Of a stretch of 64,000 bases of DNA, positions 35,625 to 43,827 are shown piece after piece. A program made the translations under genes and the position numbers. The notes below the pieces were generated by a model that was given only the letters and a program-made list of their open reading frames with translations, did no database searches and was not told where the DNA came from. Each line of letters starts with the position of its first letter. Position 1 is the stretch's first letter. Source of the DNA: SXVE01 sp036388895 (GTDB lineage Bacteria > Acidobacteriota > Blastocatellia > Pyrinomonadales > Pyrinomonadaceae); contig DASVQY010000064.1 of the NCBI GenBank assembly GCA_036388895.1, forward strand, positions 127,241 to 191,240. The letters are read 5' to 3'.

Positions 35625-37025
35625 TTATTCGTTTTCAGAATTTCCAGACACACTTCTTATACTTGGTTTACCTTCTTCTTGGGAAATTATTCGTTCATAA
35701 AGATCGAGAATCGGCTGCGTGGAAATGCCGTGAATCAAAATGCTCAAAGCCACAGTCGAAAGCGTAAGGCTCACTGCCTCGACCGCGTTTTTGCTGAAAC
35801 CGTGATTCAGCGCGTAACTCAAATAATACAAACTTCCGATGCCGCGTATACCGAACCAGCCGAGCAAAAGGCGCTGCACTTTTCCGGTCGGCGTTCCGAG
35901 CAGAAAAATTTGTGTCGCCAGCGGTCGAATTACAAAGAAAAATGCTAGCGCCAGAGGAACCGCACGCCAATCCCAATAAGTTGCGAGACAAATTCCGACA
36001 AGCACGACCAGAAGCATTTCGAGCAATCTTTCAGCCGTGTCGCCGAACGAAATGATTTCCGAAACGACGTGACCGGCGGCTTTTGACGGATTTTTTAATT
36101 CCTCTTCCGTTACGTTTGCGCTAACTAAATCTTCAGCGGGCGGATGTTCGTCTGAATTTATCTCGCCTGTTTCATTTCGTTCGTTATTACTTTCGTGTAC
36201 GGGATTTTTTTTGACTGTTCCCGTTTCAGCTCGGCGAAACCCGACGCCGGCGGCGAAAGCCGCCAAAAATCCCCAGGCGCCGACTGTTTCGGCAGCGAAA
36301 TATGATAGCGCAATTAAAGCTAAAGCCAAAAAATCATTTGGTGCATCAGTGTCACGATGCCGACTGCGAAGCCAAATCGCCAGGTAACCGACGCCTTTTC
36401 CCAAAAAGTAACCGAGCAATAAACCGACCGGAACCGCCCAGATCAAACGATGCAGCGCCCAACCGCCGACCCAGCTACCCAGACCGTCGTTTTCCATCCA
36501 CAAAAGACCGAAAATAACGAACGGAAATGCCGCGCCGTCATTGAATCCGGCTTCGCCCGAAAGACCGTAACGCATCCGGTCGTGGTCAGCCGAATCGCTG
36601 ACGGCAACGCTGCTGGCTAGAACGGGATCGGTCGGTGCGAGAATTGCGCCGAGCAAAATCGAAACCGCCCAATCCAAACCGAATATAAAATGCGCGAAAA
36701 CAGCGACTCCGGCGATTGAAGCGATCATAACCGGTCCGGCGAGACGAAACGACGCCGCCCAAGCCGGATCTTTAAAAGGCAGGCGCAATTTCAAACCGCC
36801 GACGAAAAGCGAAATGATAACGGCTATTTCAGTGAGATGTTCAAATAAAACTTTTGATTCAATGATATCAACGCCTATCAGATTGAATCCGATCGGACTG
36901 ACCGCCAAACCGATAGCTAAATAAATTGATGAGGTCGTGACCGGCAGACGGCGCAAATAAGCCGACAACAAAGCCATAAAAAGGAGCAGCGCGCCGCTCA
37001 AAGCCATCCAGCCCAAAAAACTCAT
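35625..37025 (-). CDS. Na+/H+ antiporter, CPA1 (NhaP-like)
   Basis: This 466-aa protein has about 12 membrane helices in a sodium/proton exchanger fold. The key segment ILLGAILAPTDPVLASSVAVSD carries the TDP motif of unwound helices, and GLSGEAGFNDGAAFPFVI carries the ND pair (asparagine/aspartate) that binds the ion in electroneutral CPA1 antiporters. A charged loop at about residues 270-320 is cytosolic. It exchanges cytosolic Na+ (or K+) for H+. Confidence 0.93.
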   Translation of the reverse strand: MSFLGWMALSGALLLFMALLSAYLRRLPVTTSSIYLAIGLAVSPIGFNLIGVDIIESKVLFEHLTEIAVIISLFVGGLKLRLPFKDPAWAASFRLAGPVMIASIAGVAVFAHFIFGLDWAVSILLGAILAPTDPVLASSVAVSDSADHDRMRYGLSGEAGFNDGAAFPFVIFGLLWMENDGLGSWVGGWALHRLIWAVPVGLLLGYFLGKGVGYLAIWLRSRHRDTDAPNDFLALALIALSYFAAETVGAWGFLAAFAAGVGFRRAETGTVKKNPVHESNNERNETGEINSDEHPPAEDLVSANVTEEELKNPSKAAGHVVSEIISFGDTAERLLEMLLVVLVGICLATYWDWRAVPLALAFFFVIRPLATQIFLLGTPTGKVQRLLLGWFGIRGIGSLYYLSYALNHGFSKNAVEAVSLTLSTVALSILIHGISTQPILDLYERIISQEEGKPSIRSVSGNSENE

Positions 37026-37245
37026 AAGTTTATTGAAACTTATTCTTTAATGCTTTGTAAAATTGTTGAAGGGATTAATTTTATGGTTAAAGTTGGGTTA
37101 AAACCATTGCAAGCTCTATTTTTGCTCGATTTTTAAATTTGGCAAATTACAGAAATTACCTTCAGGAAGTGTTAATCTTCCGAAAGAATGAGTAAGTTTA
37201 AGAAATTGCGACAGAAAATTCTCGATGGAAAACCCGACGTAATCA

Positions 37246-37574
37246 CTAAATCCCAAAAGTAGACTTTAAAAGGTTTCTCCAGAGTAACCATTGAAGAACA
37301 AATATAATGTTCATCAGCAGTAATCCTATATAGAAGCCCCATTCTTTTACCCTACTTTTTCCGCTACTAATAAACCCGAAATAAATAAGAATGATATAAA
37401 GAATAGGGACAAGAGGAAATCCTGCTAAGTTTAGAACTGTAAGATAAAGTAAAAAAAGGCGACGCCTCCCCAGACCGGAAATTTAATACTCAAAAGAAAT
37501 AAACAATTAGCAATAATTAATATAATTAATCCAATTCCAAAAATGAGATTTGAGAAGGTGAAAAGCTCAATCAT
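37246..37574 (-). pseudogene. Small membrane protein gene broken by a T7 homopolymer shift
   Basis: Frame 1 from ATG 37574 reads MIELFTFSNLIFGIGLIILI and continues to VAFFYF before a stop. If the run of seven T (37451-37457, coding minus strand) had one more T, the frame would continue as a further 65 coherent hydrophobic residues (LNLAGFPLVPILYIILIYFG; FYIGLLLMNIIFVLQWLLWR) to a TAG at 37246, giving 109 aa with about four membrane helices. This could be a true frameshift mutation, a sequencing or assembly indel, or slippage decoding. It starts 4 nt after the radA stop. Confidence 0.6.
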
Positions 37575-37578
37575 ATTT

Positions 37579-38976
37579 TTATTGAAATAATTCATCCAGC
37601 GCTTCTTCCAGATTCCGTACTCCAATAACTCTAATCCCCAGCAATTTTTCTAAGCCGGTTTTGTTCGACAGCGGCAGAATTAATTTTTTAAAGCCGAGCG
37701 TTTGCGCTTCTCTCGCGCGAACTTGTGCCTGCAAAACGCCGCGCACTTCACCGGTTAAGCCGACTTCGCCGAAAACCGCCGTGTCGGGAGCGATTTGCAG
37801 ATTGCGGAAACTCGAAGCGATTGCCGCGATGACGCCTAAATCTGCGGCGGGTTCGTCTATTTCTAATCCTCCGGCGACATTGATGAAAACGTCGTCGCTC
37901 GCCAGTTGAAATCCGAGCCGTTTTTCCAGAACGGCGATTAAAAGCGATGTTCGGTTGTAATCAAAACCCTGCGCCATTCGGCGACCGGTGCCGAATTTCG
38001 TTCCCGAAACAAGAGCCTGAATTTCGACGAGCATCGGGCGTGTGCCTTCCATACAAACCGTGACGACCGAACCGCTGGCTCCTTCGGGTCGTTCCTGCAA
38101 AAAAACTTCCGAAGGATTTCCGACCGGGGATAAACCTTCGTTCGTCATTTCAAAAATCCCGATTTCGTTTGCCGCGCCAAAACGGTTTTTCGTCGCGCGG
38201 ATGATGCGGTGATTGTGATGACGGTCGCCTTCAAAATACAAAACCGTGTCAACGATGTGTTCGAGCGCTTTCGGTCCGGCAATCGAGCCTTCTTTTGTGA
38301 CGTGACCGATCAGGAAAACAGGCGTTCCGGTTTGTTTGGCGAAAATCATCAACGCTCCGGCGACTTCGCGCACCTGCGAAACGCTTCCGGGCGCGGATTC
38401 GATTTTTTCGCTGAATACCGTTTGGATAGAATCAACAATTACAGCATCGGGTTGTAATCTCTCAGTTTCCGCCAGAATGTTTTCGAGATTTGTTTCGGGC
38501 AAAAGATAAAGATTTTCGGCGTTGATGCCGAGCCGCTCGCCGCGCATTTTGATTTGCCGTTCGGATTCTTCGCCGGAAACGTAGAGGATTTTCGTGTTGT
38601 TCAGGCTGAGTTTGTCAGCGACCTGAATGACGAGAGTTGATTTGCCGATGCCCGGCGCGCCGCCGATTAAAACCAAGGAACCGGCAACGATTCCGCCGCC
38701 CAAAACGCGGTCGAATTCCGCGATTCCGCTCGAAGTTCGCGCATCGTCCTGCGATTCGATGTCGTTGTAAGAAATCGGCGAGGTTACGCGAAAAGAACCG
38801 GAAGTCAGACGCGCGGCGCTCGCGGCGGAAACTTTTCCGGCAGGTTGCGGCGTCGGGCGAAATCTCTCTTCGACGAGGGAGTTATATTCGCCGCAATCGG
38901 GACATCTGCCGTGCCATTTGCGCTGTTGTCCGCCGCAATTCTGGCAGACGTAAATTGTGCTTGGAGTTTTTGCCAT
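37579..38976 (-). CDS. radA: DNA repair protein RadA
   Basis: RadA is a RecA-like ATPase that promotes branch migration in recombinational repair. The 465-aa protein has the N-terminal zinc finger C11-x2-C14 / C25-x2-C28 and Walker A GGAPGIGKST at about residues 105-114. The RadA-specific KNRFGAANEIGIFEM motif follows, and the C-terminus is a Lon-like domain (GTRPMLVEIQALVSGT, ADLGVIAAIASSF, VFGEVGLTGEVRGV). The length is typical. Confidence 0.96.
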   Translation of the reverse strand: MAKTPSTIYVCQNCGGQQRKWHGRCPDCGEYNSLVEERFRPTPQPAGKVSAASAARLTSGSFRVTSPISYNDIESQDDARTSSGIAEFDRVLGGGIVAGSLVLIGGAPGIGKSTLVIQVADKLSLNNTKILYVSGEESERQIKMRGERLGINAENLYLLPETNLENILAETERLQPDAVIVDSIQTVFSEKIESAPGSVSQVREVAGALMIFAKQTGTPVFLIGHVTKEGSIAGPKALEHIVDTVLYFEGDRHHNHRIIRATKNRFGAANEIGIFEMTNEGLSPVGNPSEVFLQERPEGASGSVVTVCMEGTRPMLVEIQALVSGTKFGTGRRMAQGFDYNRTSLLIAVLEKRLGFQLASDDVFINVAGGLEIDEPAADLGVIAAIASSFRNLQIAPDTAVFGEVGLTGEVRGVLQAQVRAREAQTLGFKKLILPLSNKTGLEKLLGIRVIGVRNLEEALDELFQ

Positions 38977-38985
38977 TTGGGTATT

Positions 38986-39073
38986 AGATAGTAGATAGTA
39001 TTCAGTAGATATAATCCGATTTTTATTGAAATTATCAGATTATTATACTATTGACTGCTGTTCACTATCTACT
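38986..39073. repeat. Imperfect palindrome between radA and the SDR gene
   Basis: AGTAGATAGT at 38990-38999 pairs with ACTATCTACT at 39064-39073, and neighbouring words (ATAATC / GATTAT and others) extend an imperfect stem across the whole gap. The left arm is itself made of repeated TAGATAG words. It lies between divergently transcribed radA and the SDR gene. Confidence 0.6.
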
Positions 39074-39079
39074 GAGTTT

Positions 39080-39802
39080 ATGCCCGCTCAATCAATTCAC
39101 GCTTTCGCCGAAAAAGTCGCGCTGATTACCGACGGTGATAGTCCAATCGGTCGCGCCGTCGCTTTGCAGCTCGCTTTGCAGGGCTGTTACGTTACCGTCG
39201 GCTTTTCGCAGATTTCCGAATCGAATCAAAGCGCTTTAGCCGAACTGCAAAATCTCGGAACGCTTGCCGCCGCAATCGAAGCTGACGTTTCGACAATCGA
39301 AGGTGCAAAGCGATTGGTCGGCGCGGTCGAAAATATGTTCGGGCGGCTCGATTTGCTCGTCAACTGTTTGAAATTTCGCGCCGATTCGTCGTTTGAACAA
39401 GTAACGGAAGATGTTTTCGCGAAAACATTCGACGTTAATACAAAAGCCGCTTTTTTCGTCACGCAGGAAGCGATTCGCTTGATGAAACCGCGCCCGAAAC
39501 CGAAAATTGTCAACGTCGCTTCGGCTGTTGATACGCCCGAAAGCGAGCAGAATGTTTTATTTGCCGCTTCGCAAAACGCTTTAATCGGATTGACGAAATC
39601 TCTCGCAGCGGCTTTGCCGCAAAAATTCAGGGTCAACGCCGTCGCGGTAAGTGAAAAACAAGCGTCGCGTGAAAACGAACTCGACGCCGAACTTTTTCGA
39701 CCGAAAACAGGCGTATCCGAAGACGACGCGGCGCGAACGATAGTTTACCTGCTTTCTTCGGAAGCAATCGCCTTGAACGGTCAAATATTAAAAATTCAGT
39801 AG
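39080..39802 (+). CDS. SDR-fold protein with a degraded active site
   Basis: Start at MPAQSIHAFAEKVALITDGD (39080), as upstream in-frame sequence lies in a palindrome. The 240-aa protein keeps the SDR fold, but key residues are lost. The nucleotide loop TGxxxGIG reads TDGDSPIG (17-24), the NNAG motif is VNCLK (94-98), and the catalytic Tyr-x3-Lys is Phe161 and Gln165 (FAASQ). Serine 148 remains. It resembles an FabG/pteridine-reductase-type protein that has lost oxidoreductase chemistry and may act as a binding or regulatory protein. It is divergent from radA. Confidence 0.85.
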   Translation: MPAQSIHAFAEKVALITDGDSPIGRAVALQLALQGCYVTVGFSQISESNQSALAELQNLGTLAAAIEADVSTIEGAKRLVGAVENMFGRLDLLVNCLKFRADSSFEQVTEDVFAKTFDVNTKAAFFVTQEAIRLMKPRPKPKIVNVASAVDTPESEQNVLFAASQNALIGLTKSLAAALPQKFRVNAVAVSEKQASRENELDAELFRPKTGVSEDDAARTIVYLLSSEAIALNGQILKIQ

Positions 39803-39872
39803 TTGTTAAAAATTTATAGAGATATAAAATTTACGTTATCGGTAAAATTAATTTCGTGTTAATATTTAGGCA

Positions 39873-41027
39873 ATGAAACTCGATATTCTCATAGTCAGAA
39901 TCGCATTTATCCTGCTTCTTGCAATGCTCGGATTTTTGCTTATTCCGCTCGGTGACACAAGCTATCTGTCCGGCTGGTCGCGCGAGGCGCAGCGCGTCTG
40001 TTCGGCATTGCTCGGCGCTTTGATCGCTCTCAGCATTATCGGGTTTGAAATGCGCGCGCGTGTTGCCAGCTTAAAAACATTAATCGGCGCAGCGGTCGGT
40101 TCTATTTTGGGAATTGTCGGGGCTTTTTTAATCGGCGTTTTGATTTCGATTCAAAAAGAAGCCGCCGTTCCCGCCGGAATGCAGACTTTTTTGACGATTT
40201 CGCTCGCGTTTTTTATGGGTTATATCGGTTTGATGGTCGGCGCGGCGAAAGGTGAATTCATTGATTTGTCGGTTCTCGGCGGAATTTTCAGCGATAAAAA
40301 CCCGATCAAACGCGATTATAAAATTCTGGACACGAGCGTGATTATTGACGGGCGAATCGCGGATGTCGCCGAAACGGGTTTTTTGGGCGGAACTTTGATA
40401 ATTCCGCAATTTATCTTGACCGAGTTGCAGCAAGTCGCCGATTCACCGGACTCGTCGAAACGACAGCGCGGGCGGCGCGGGCTCGATATGCTGCAGCGCC
40501 TTCGCAACAACTCGAAAATTGATATTCAAATTGTCGAAACCGATTTCCCGGCGGTTAAGGAAGTTGATTTAAAGCTCATAGAACTCGGAAAACAACTCGA
40601 AGCCGTAATCGTCACCAACGATTTCAACTTGAACAAAGTTTCGCAATTGCGCGGCGTCAGCGTTTTGAATATTAACGAACTCGCCAACGCGTTAAAACCC
40701 GTGGTGCTGCCCGGCGAAGCGATGCGCGTTTTCGTTTTGAAGGAAGGCAAGGAATACAATCAGGGCGTGGCGTATCTCGATGATGGAACGATGGTCGTCA
40801 TCGACCACGCGCGAAGACTTATCGGAAAAACAGCCGACATCGCCGTGACAAGCGTTTTACAGACGACCGCCGGAAAAATGATTTTCGGTCGGCTTTGGGA
40901 AGAGGCGGCGGAAAACGGCGATACAAGCAATGAAAATCAATTAAACATTCACGACTCACGATCAACCGGATTTCGCAAGGCGACCCGCGAATTGCGTCAA
41001 AATACGATTATCGAAGAACTTGAGTAA
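39873..41027 (+). CDS. PIN/TRAM-domain membrane protein (YacL-like)
   Basis: This 384-aa protein has four N-terminal membrane helices (about residues 5-125). A PIN nuclease-like domain follows (KILDTSVIIDGRIADVAETGF; PQFILTELQQVADS; VIVTNDFNLNKVSQLRGV; acidic residues conserved), then a C-terminal TRAM domain (GEAMRVFVLKEGKEYNQGVAYLDDGTMVVID). This is the YacL architecture, a probable membrane-bound RNase or RNA-binding protein. In many bacteria yacL lies near radA and ispD, both also present in this window. Confidence 0.92.
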   Translation: MKLDILIVRIAFILLLAMLGFLLIPLGDTSYLSGWSREAQRVCSALLGALIALSIIGFEMRARVASLKTLIGAAVGSILGIVGAFLIGVLISIQKEAAVPAGMQTFLTISLAFFMGYIGLMVGAAKGEFIDLSVLGGIFSDKNPIKRDYKILDTSVIIDGRIADVAETGFLGGTLIIPQFILTELQQVADSPDSSKRQRGRRGLDMLQRLRNNSKIDIQIVETDFPAVKEVDLKLIELGKQLEAVIVTNDFNLNKVSQLRGVSVLNINELANALKPVVLPGEAMRVFVLKEGKEYNQGVAYLDDGTMVVIDHARRLIGKTADIAVTSVLQTTAGKMIFGRLWEEAAENGDTSNENQLNIHDSRSTGFRKATRELRQNTIIEELE

Positions 41028-41068
41028 GATGGTTCACCGAAATTAGTAATCTACTTACTTCAATCTAT

Positions 41069-41099
41069 AAAAGCAACAAACTTTCCGCTTTTGTTTTTT
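41069..41099 (+). terminator. Weak terminator after the PIN/TRAM gene
   Basis: A 6-bp stem AAAAGC / GCTTTT with a 12-nt loop is followed by GTTTTTTC. It lies between convergent genes. Confidence 0.4.
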
Positions 41100-41104
41100 C
41101 ACTT

Positions 41105-41299
41105 CTAAACGCCGTATTCAAACACTACTTTTCGGCTGCAGAAATTGCACGTTACGTTTTTTGTTTCGATTGTTTCCCGACAATGCGGACAAGCCCGCGT
41201 TTTCTCATTTAATTGTCTTAATTTTTTGATGACGAGAAAACCTAAAAAAAGAACTATTGACGCTAAAATCGAAGAAACGATAATTCCTGATGTGTTCAT
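41105..41299 (-). CDS. Small membrane-anchored zinc-ribbon protein
   Basis: This 64-aa protein has one N-terminal membrane helix (IIVSSILASIVLFLGFLVI) followed by a basic stretch and a zinc ribbon with CPHC and CNFC pairs (RACPHCRETIETKNVTCNFCSRKVVFEYG). The architecture is coherent, which favours this frame over the overlapping plus-strand one. Function is unknown. Confidence 0.6.
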   Translation of the reverse strand: MNTSGIIVSSILASIVLFLGFLVIKKLRQLNEKTRACPHCRETIETKNVTCNFCSRKVVFEYGV

Positions 41300-41342
41300 A
41301 CCTAAGTTAATAATTTATTTTTGTTCTGTTAAAACGCCTCAA

Positions 41343-41668
41343 TTTTGTTAATGTTGTTTCGTAACCGAAATAATGGAACTATTGATAAAAAATAAGTTAG
41401 AAGTGAAAGAAAGTCAAGCATTTTCCTCCTTCCGAATTCTTATTTTTCCTTAATTTATTAAGTACCAAAAGAATTTTTGCAAAGTAAGAATTTTTGAAGT
41501 TAATCAGAATCGAAGAATTGAAAGAAACGGCGGTTGGATTTCTTCTCTTATGTCATTTAGATGACATTAGGGGTATCTCAAAAAAGACTTTTTACATCTA
41601 AAAATTGAGTACCAAAAGAGCGCTGCAAAACGTTCTTTTATTAGGGTAAGAAGAAAAAGGAGAAAAAA
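41343..41668. promoter_or_regulatory. Structured leader region upstream of the 57-aa gene
   Basis: No gene is seen. The word AGTACCAAAAGA, with TGCAAA a few bases later, occurs twice (41461 and 41608). A palindrome TGTCATTTAGATGACA lies at 41551-41566. A hairpin AAAAGAGCG / CGTTCTTTT at 41614-41639 lies just before the ribosome site AAGGAG (41657-41662). Together these suggest regulated expression. Confidence 0.45.
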
Positions 41669-41842
41669 ATGTTGGAAACCAAAAAATTACGGGATGTATA
41701 CGAAGAAGCTGCGCGCAGTTTTGAACAAATTAACGCCTGGCAAAAAGAACAGGAAGCGAAGGAAGAAAAGCTTAGATTGTTGATTCGAGAAAAAAATCGA
41801 AAAGAGCGACAAGAAAAAAATTCAAAATTCGGCGGAAATTAA
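41669..41842 (+). CDS. 57-aa basic small protein, paralogue of the one at 25.4 kb
   Basis: ATG at 41669 is preceded by AAGGAG at 7-nt spacing. The translation begins MLETKKLRDVYEEAARSFEQ, continues INAWQKEQEAKEEKLRLLIR and ends after a Lys/Arg/Glu-rich tail at TAA 41840-41842. The core AARSxxQINAWQKExExKExKxR and the leader style match the 50-aa protein at 25353-25505. The product is probably a single charged helix with an invariant Trp. No known family; the conservation and ribosome site argue for a real gene. Confidence 0.7.
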   Translation: MLETKKLRDVYEEAARSFEQINAWQKEQEAKEEKLRLLIREKNRKERQEKNSKFGGN

Positions 41843-42083
41843 ACAAAAGTCCTCTCCCTAAACAAAACTGCTTTATTGTCATTTCCGTGACAGTTTCAAA
41901 TATATCTTCGTAAAAAAACATTAATTTATTAAATGTGAACCGGTTAATAAACAGCGGTAATTCGTTGGATTTATTGAACGGGAAGCCTTATCTTTACGCA
42001 ATTCGTTCGAGGTTTAAAGATCATCCGCCGTTTTCGTGCGGAGCTAAACGAGATATTAGCTGTTAGTTAACCAAACATAACCG
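41843..42083. other. Non-coding spacer
   Basis: I see no gene, strong hairpin or recognisable repeat in this spacer between the 57-aa gene and the convergent anti-sigma gene. Confidence 0.5.
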
Positions 42084-43100
42084 TCAGCGACGTTCAACAT
42101 TAAAAGAATAGTCAGCTACCGTTTCGTAAAAACCGTCTCCTTTCAATCCTTTCAGCGTGATTATGTAATCTCCTTTTTTTAGAAGCCGCGAAGGAACGGT
42201 AACAATCGCCGAATTTTCGTTTGATTTGAGGGCTTTTCCGCTCCAAATTTGCTGTCCCTCGACGGTTTCAAGAACGGCGAAAAAAGAACGAAAATCGCCT
42301 TCGTCGAACTTCAATTGCAGATTAACCAAATTCGTCTTTGCGGGAATGTTGACCGGCATAGCTTTTTCGCTTGCTCCGCGCGTCGCCGCGCCGAAAGATA
42401 AAATTATCGTCGAAATGATTGGCGCCGATTTTTTCGGATTGGTATCTGGCGCTTTCGAAGAAATTGCATTTTCGGAAGGAATCTGATTTTTGTTTGTTTT
42501 CGGCGACTTTGGTGAAACTGGTTTATTTTCTTTTACAGTTTCAATTTTAGTATTCGTTATATTTTCAGAACTTCGATTTTCGTCTTTTGTTTCTGAAAGC
42601 GTTTCTTGAATTTCAGTTTTTTCAGGCGTGTGCGTTTTCGCTAACTCATCGGTTCGAGGAAAATCCGAGAAATTATTATTTGCCGCCCACCATAAACCGC
42701 CCGCCGATAAAACTAAAGCGAAAACGGCAAAAGAAAATGAAAGCACCGGTTTAGCGGAAAAAAATCGTGAGATTGAGGTTAGGAATGTGGGTTTATCAAT
42801 TGAAGAACTCGCGACTTTTGCTGATAAAGGAAAATCAGAAGAGTATTCGATCAGCGTTTTGGCGAACTCTACTCTCTGTTTTTGCTGCGGATTGAGCAAT
42901 AATCGGTTTTCAAATCTGGTGCGGTCATCGGGCGAAAGGTTGCCGGTCACATAAGCGTCTATCAATTCGTTTTCGGCGATAAGGATGTTTTCAAAAGCCG
43001 GATTGCTGTTGAAGAAATCTGCTTCAATTCTCGTCTGTTCTTCGTCGGATAGTTTTCCGAGAAGAAAGTTTACGGCAAATTCATCCTGCTCTGTTTTCAT
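42084..43100 (-). CDS. Probable transmembrane anti-sigma factor, cysteine-free
   Basis: This 338-aa protein is encoded 68 bp downstream of the ECF sigma factor, with a GCGGAGGAA ribosome site. Residues 1-90 form a helical anti-sigma-like domain (FAVNFLLGKLSDEEQTRIEADFF; ELIDAYVTGNLSPDDRTRFENR). One membrane helix lies at about 117-140. A Lys/Asn/Glu-rich periplasmic spacer follows, then a C-terminal beta-sandwich domain (about 230-338). It contains no cysteine, so the zinc-binding HxxxCxxC motif of ZAS anti-sigma factors is absent. Such proteins are frequent beside Acidobacterial ECF genes. The anti-sigma role is inferred from order and topology. Confidence 0.78.
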   Translation of the reverse strand: MKTEQDEFAVNFLLGKLSDEEQTRIEADFFNSNPAFENILIAENELIDAYVTGNLSPDDRTRFENRLLLNPQQKQRVEFAKTLIEYSSDFPLSAKVASSSIDKPTFLTSISRFFSAKPVLSFSFAVFALVLSAGGLWWAANNNFSDFPRTDELAKTHTPEKTEIQETLSETKDENRSSENITNTKIETVKENKPVSPKSPKTNKNQIPSENAISSKAPDTNPKKSAPIISTIILSFGAATRGASEKAMPVNIPAKTNLVNLQLKFDEGDFRSFFAVLETVEGQQIWSGKALKSNENSAIVTVPSRLLKKGDYIITLKGLKGDGFYETVADYSFNVERR

Positions 43101-43168
43101 TCAATTAATTCCTCCGCTTATAAGTGGCAAAAAACGTTGATATATTTCATCCGACAAATAAATTCCAT

Positions 43169-43732
43169 CTAATTCTCATTGCTTTTTAAACATTTAAACA
43201 CGCATTCTTCGAGTTTAGCTCTGACGCGGGCGGTTTTGATTCTTAAAGCGTTCGGAGAAAGTCCGAACGTTTCGGCTAATTTTTTCCGGTAATCAATCTT
43301 CGCTTGTTTATCGTCGCGGTAATATTGAAGAATCATTGTTCTGTTGTTTTCGGAAAGCCCGGCGAGACAAGTTTCCAGACAGTTTAATTGAGGATTATCT
43401 TCGTCGGGATTATATTCCGTCTTGAACGGCATCTCGGTGACGACGATCTGCTGTTTGGCTTGTTTTTTTAGATTTTCCAGATATAGAAATTTCGCTACTC
43501 GGTAACTGTAACTGACGTAATCTTCAATTTTTTCGCCGAGATCAATTTTTCTGACGACTCGGTCAATTGTTTCGTCCGCCAAATCTTCTGCCGATGAGCA
43601 GGCTCGCCACTCGAAAAACTTAACCAGACGCTTTCGCAGCGCCTCGTACTTTTGCCCGGCGCGATTCTCGTCTGTGTCAAGATTCGCTAGAAATTGATCG
43701 AATGAAGATTGTGAAAGCGTCCACTGTTTCAC
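43169..43732 (-). CDS. ECF-type RNA polymerase sigma factor
   Basis: This 187-aa sigma-70-family protein starts at GTG. Region 2 includes ALRKRLVKFFEWRACSSAEDLADETIDRVVRKI and an aromatic segment (YSYRVAKFLYLENLKKQA). Region 4 includes CLAGLSENNRTMILQYYRDD and the helix-turn-helix KKLAETFGLSPNALRIKTARVRAKLEECV. It sits between the TPR-CHAT gene (upstream) and the anti-sigma gene (downstream), probably in one transcript. The target promoters are unknown. Confidence 0.92.
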   Translation of the reverse strand: MKQWTLSQSSFDQFLANLDTDENRAGQKYEALRKRLVKFFEWRACSSAEDLADETIDRVVRKIDLGEKIEDYVSYSYRVAKFLYLENLKKQAKQQIVVTEMPFKTEYNPDEDNPQLNCLETCLAGLSENNRTMILQYYRDDKQAKIDYRKKLAETFGLSPNALRIKTARVRAKLEECVFKCLKSNEN

Positions 43733-43827
43733 TCAAATTTTCCCGGCTGTTAAAGTTAGTATCGAATACAATCTAAATCAAAAATTTGTGCATTGAATCT
43801 AAATGAAATATTTGTGAAATACATGTT

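Noticed and set aside
41145..41351. 68-aa plus-strand frame over the zinc-ribbon gene
   Set aside because: The minus-strand reading shows a membrane helix plus paired CxxC motifs, a more coherent protein.
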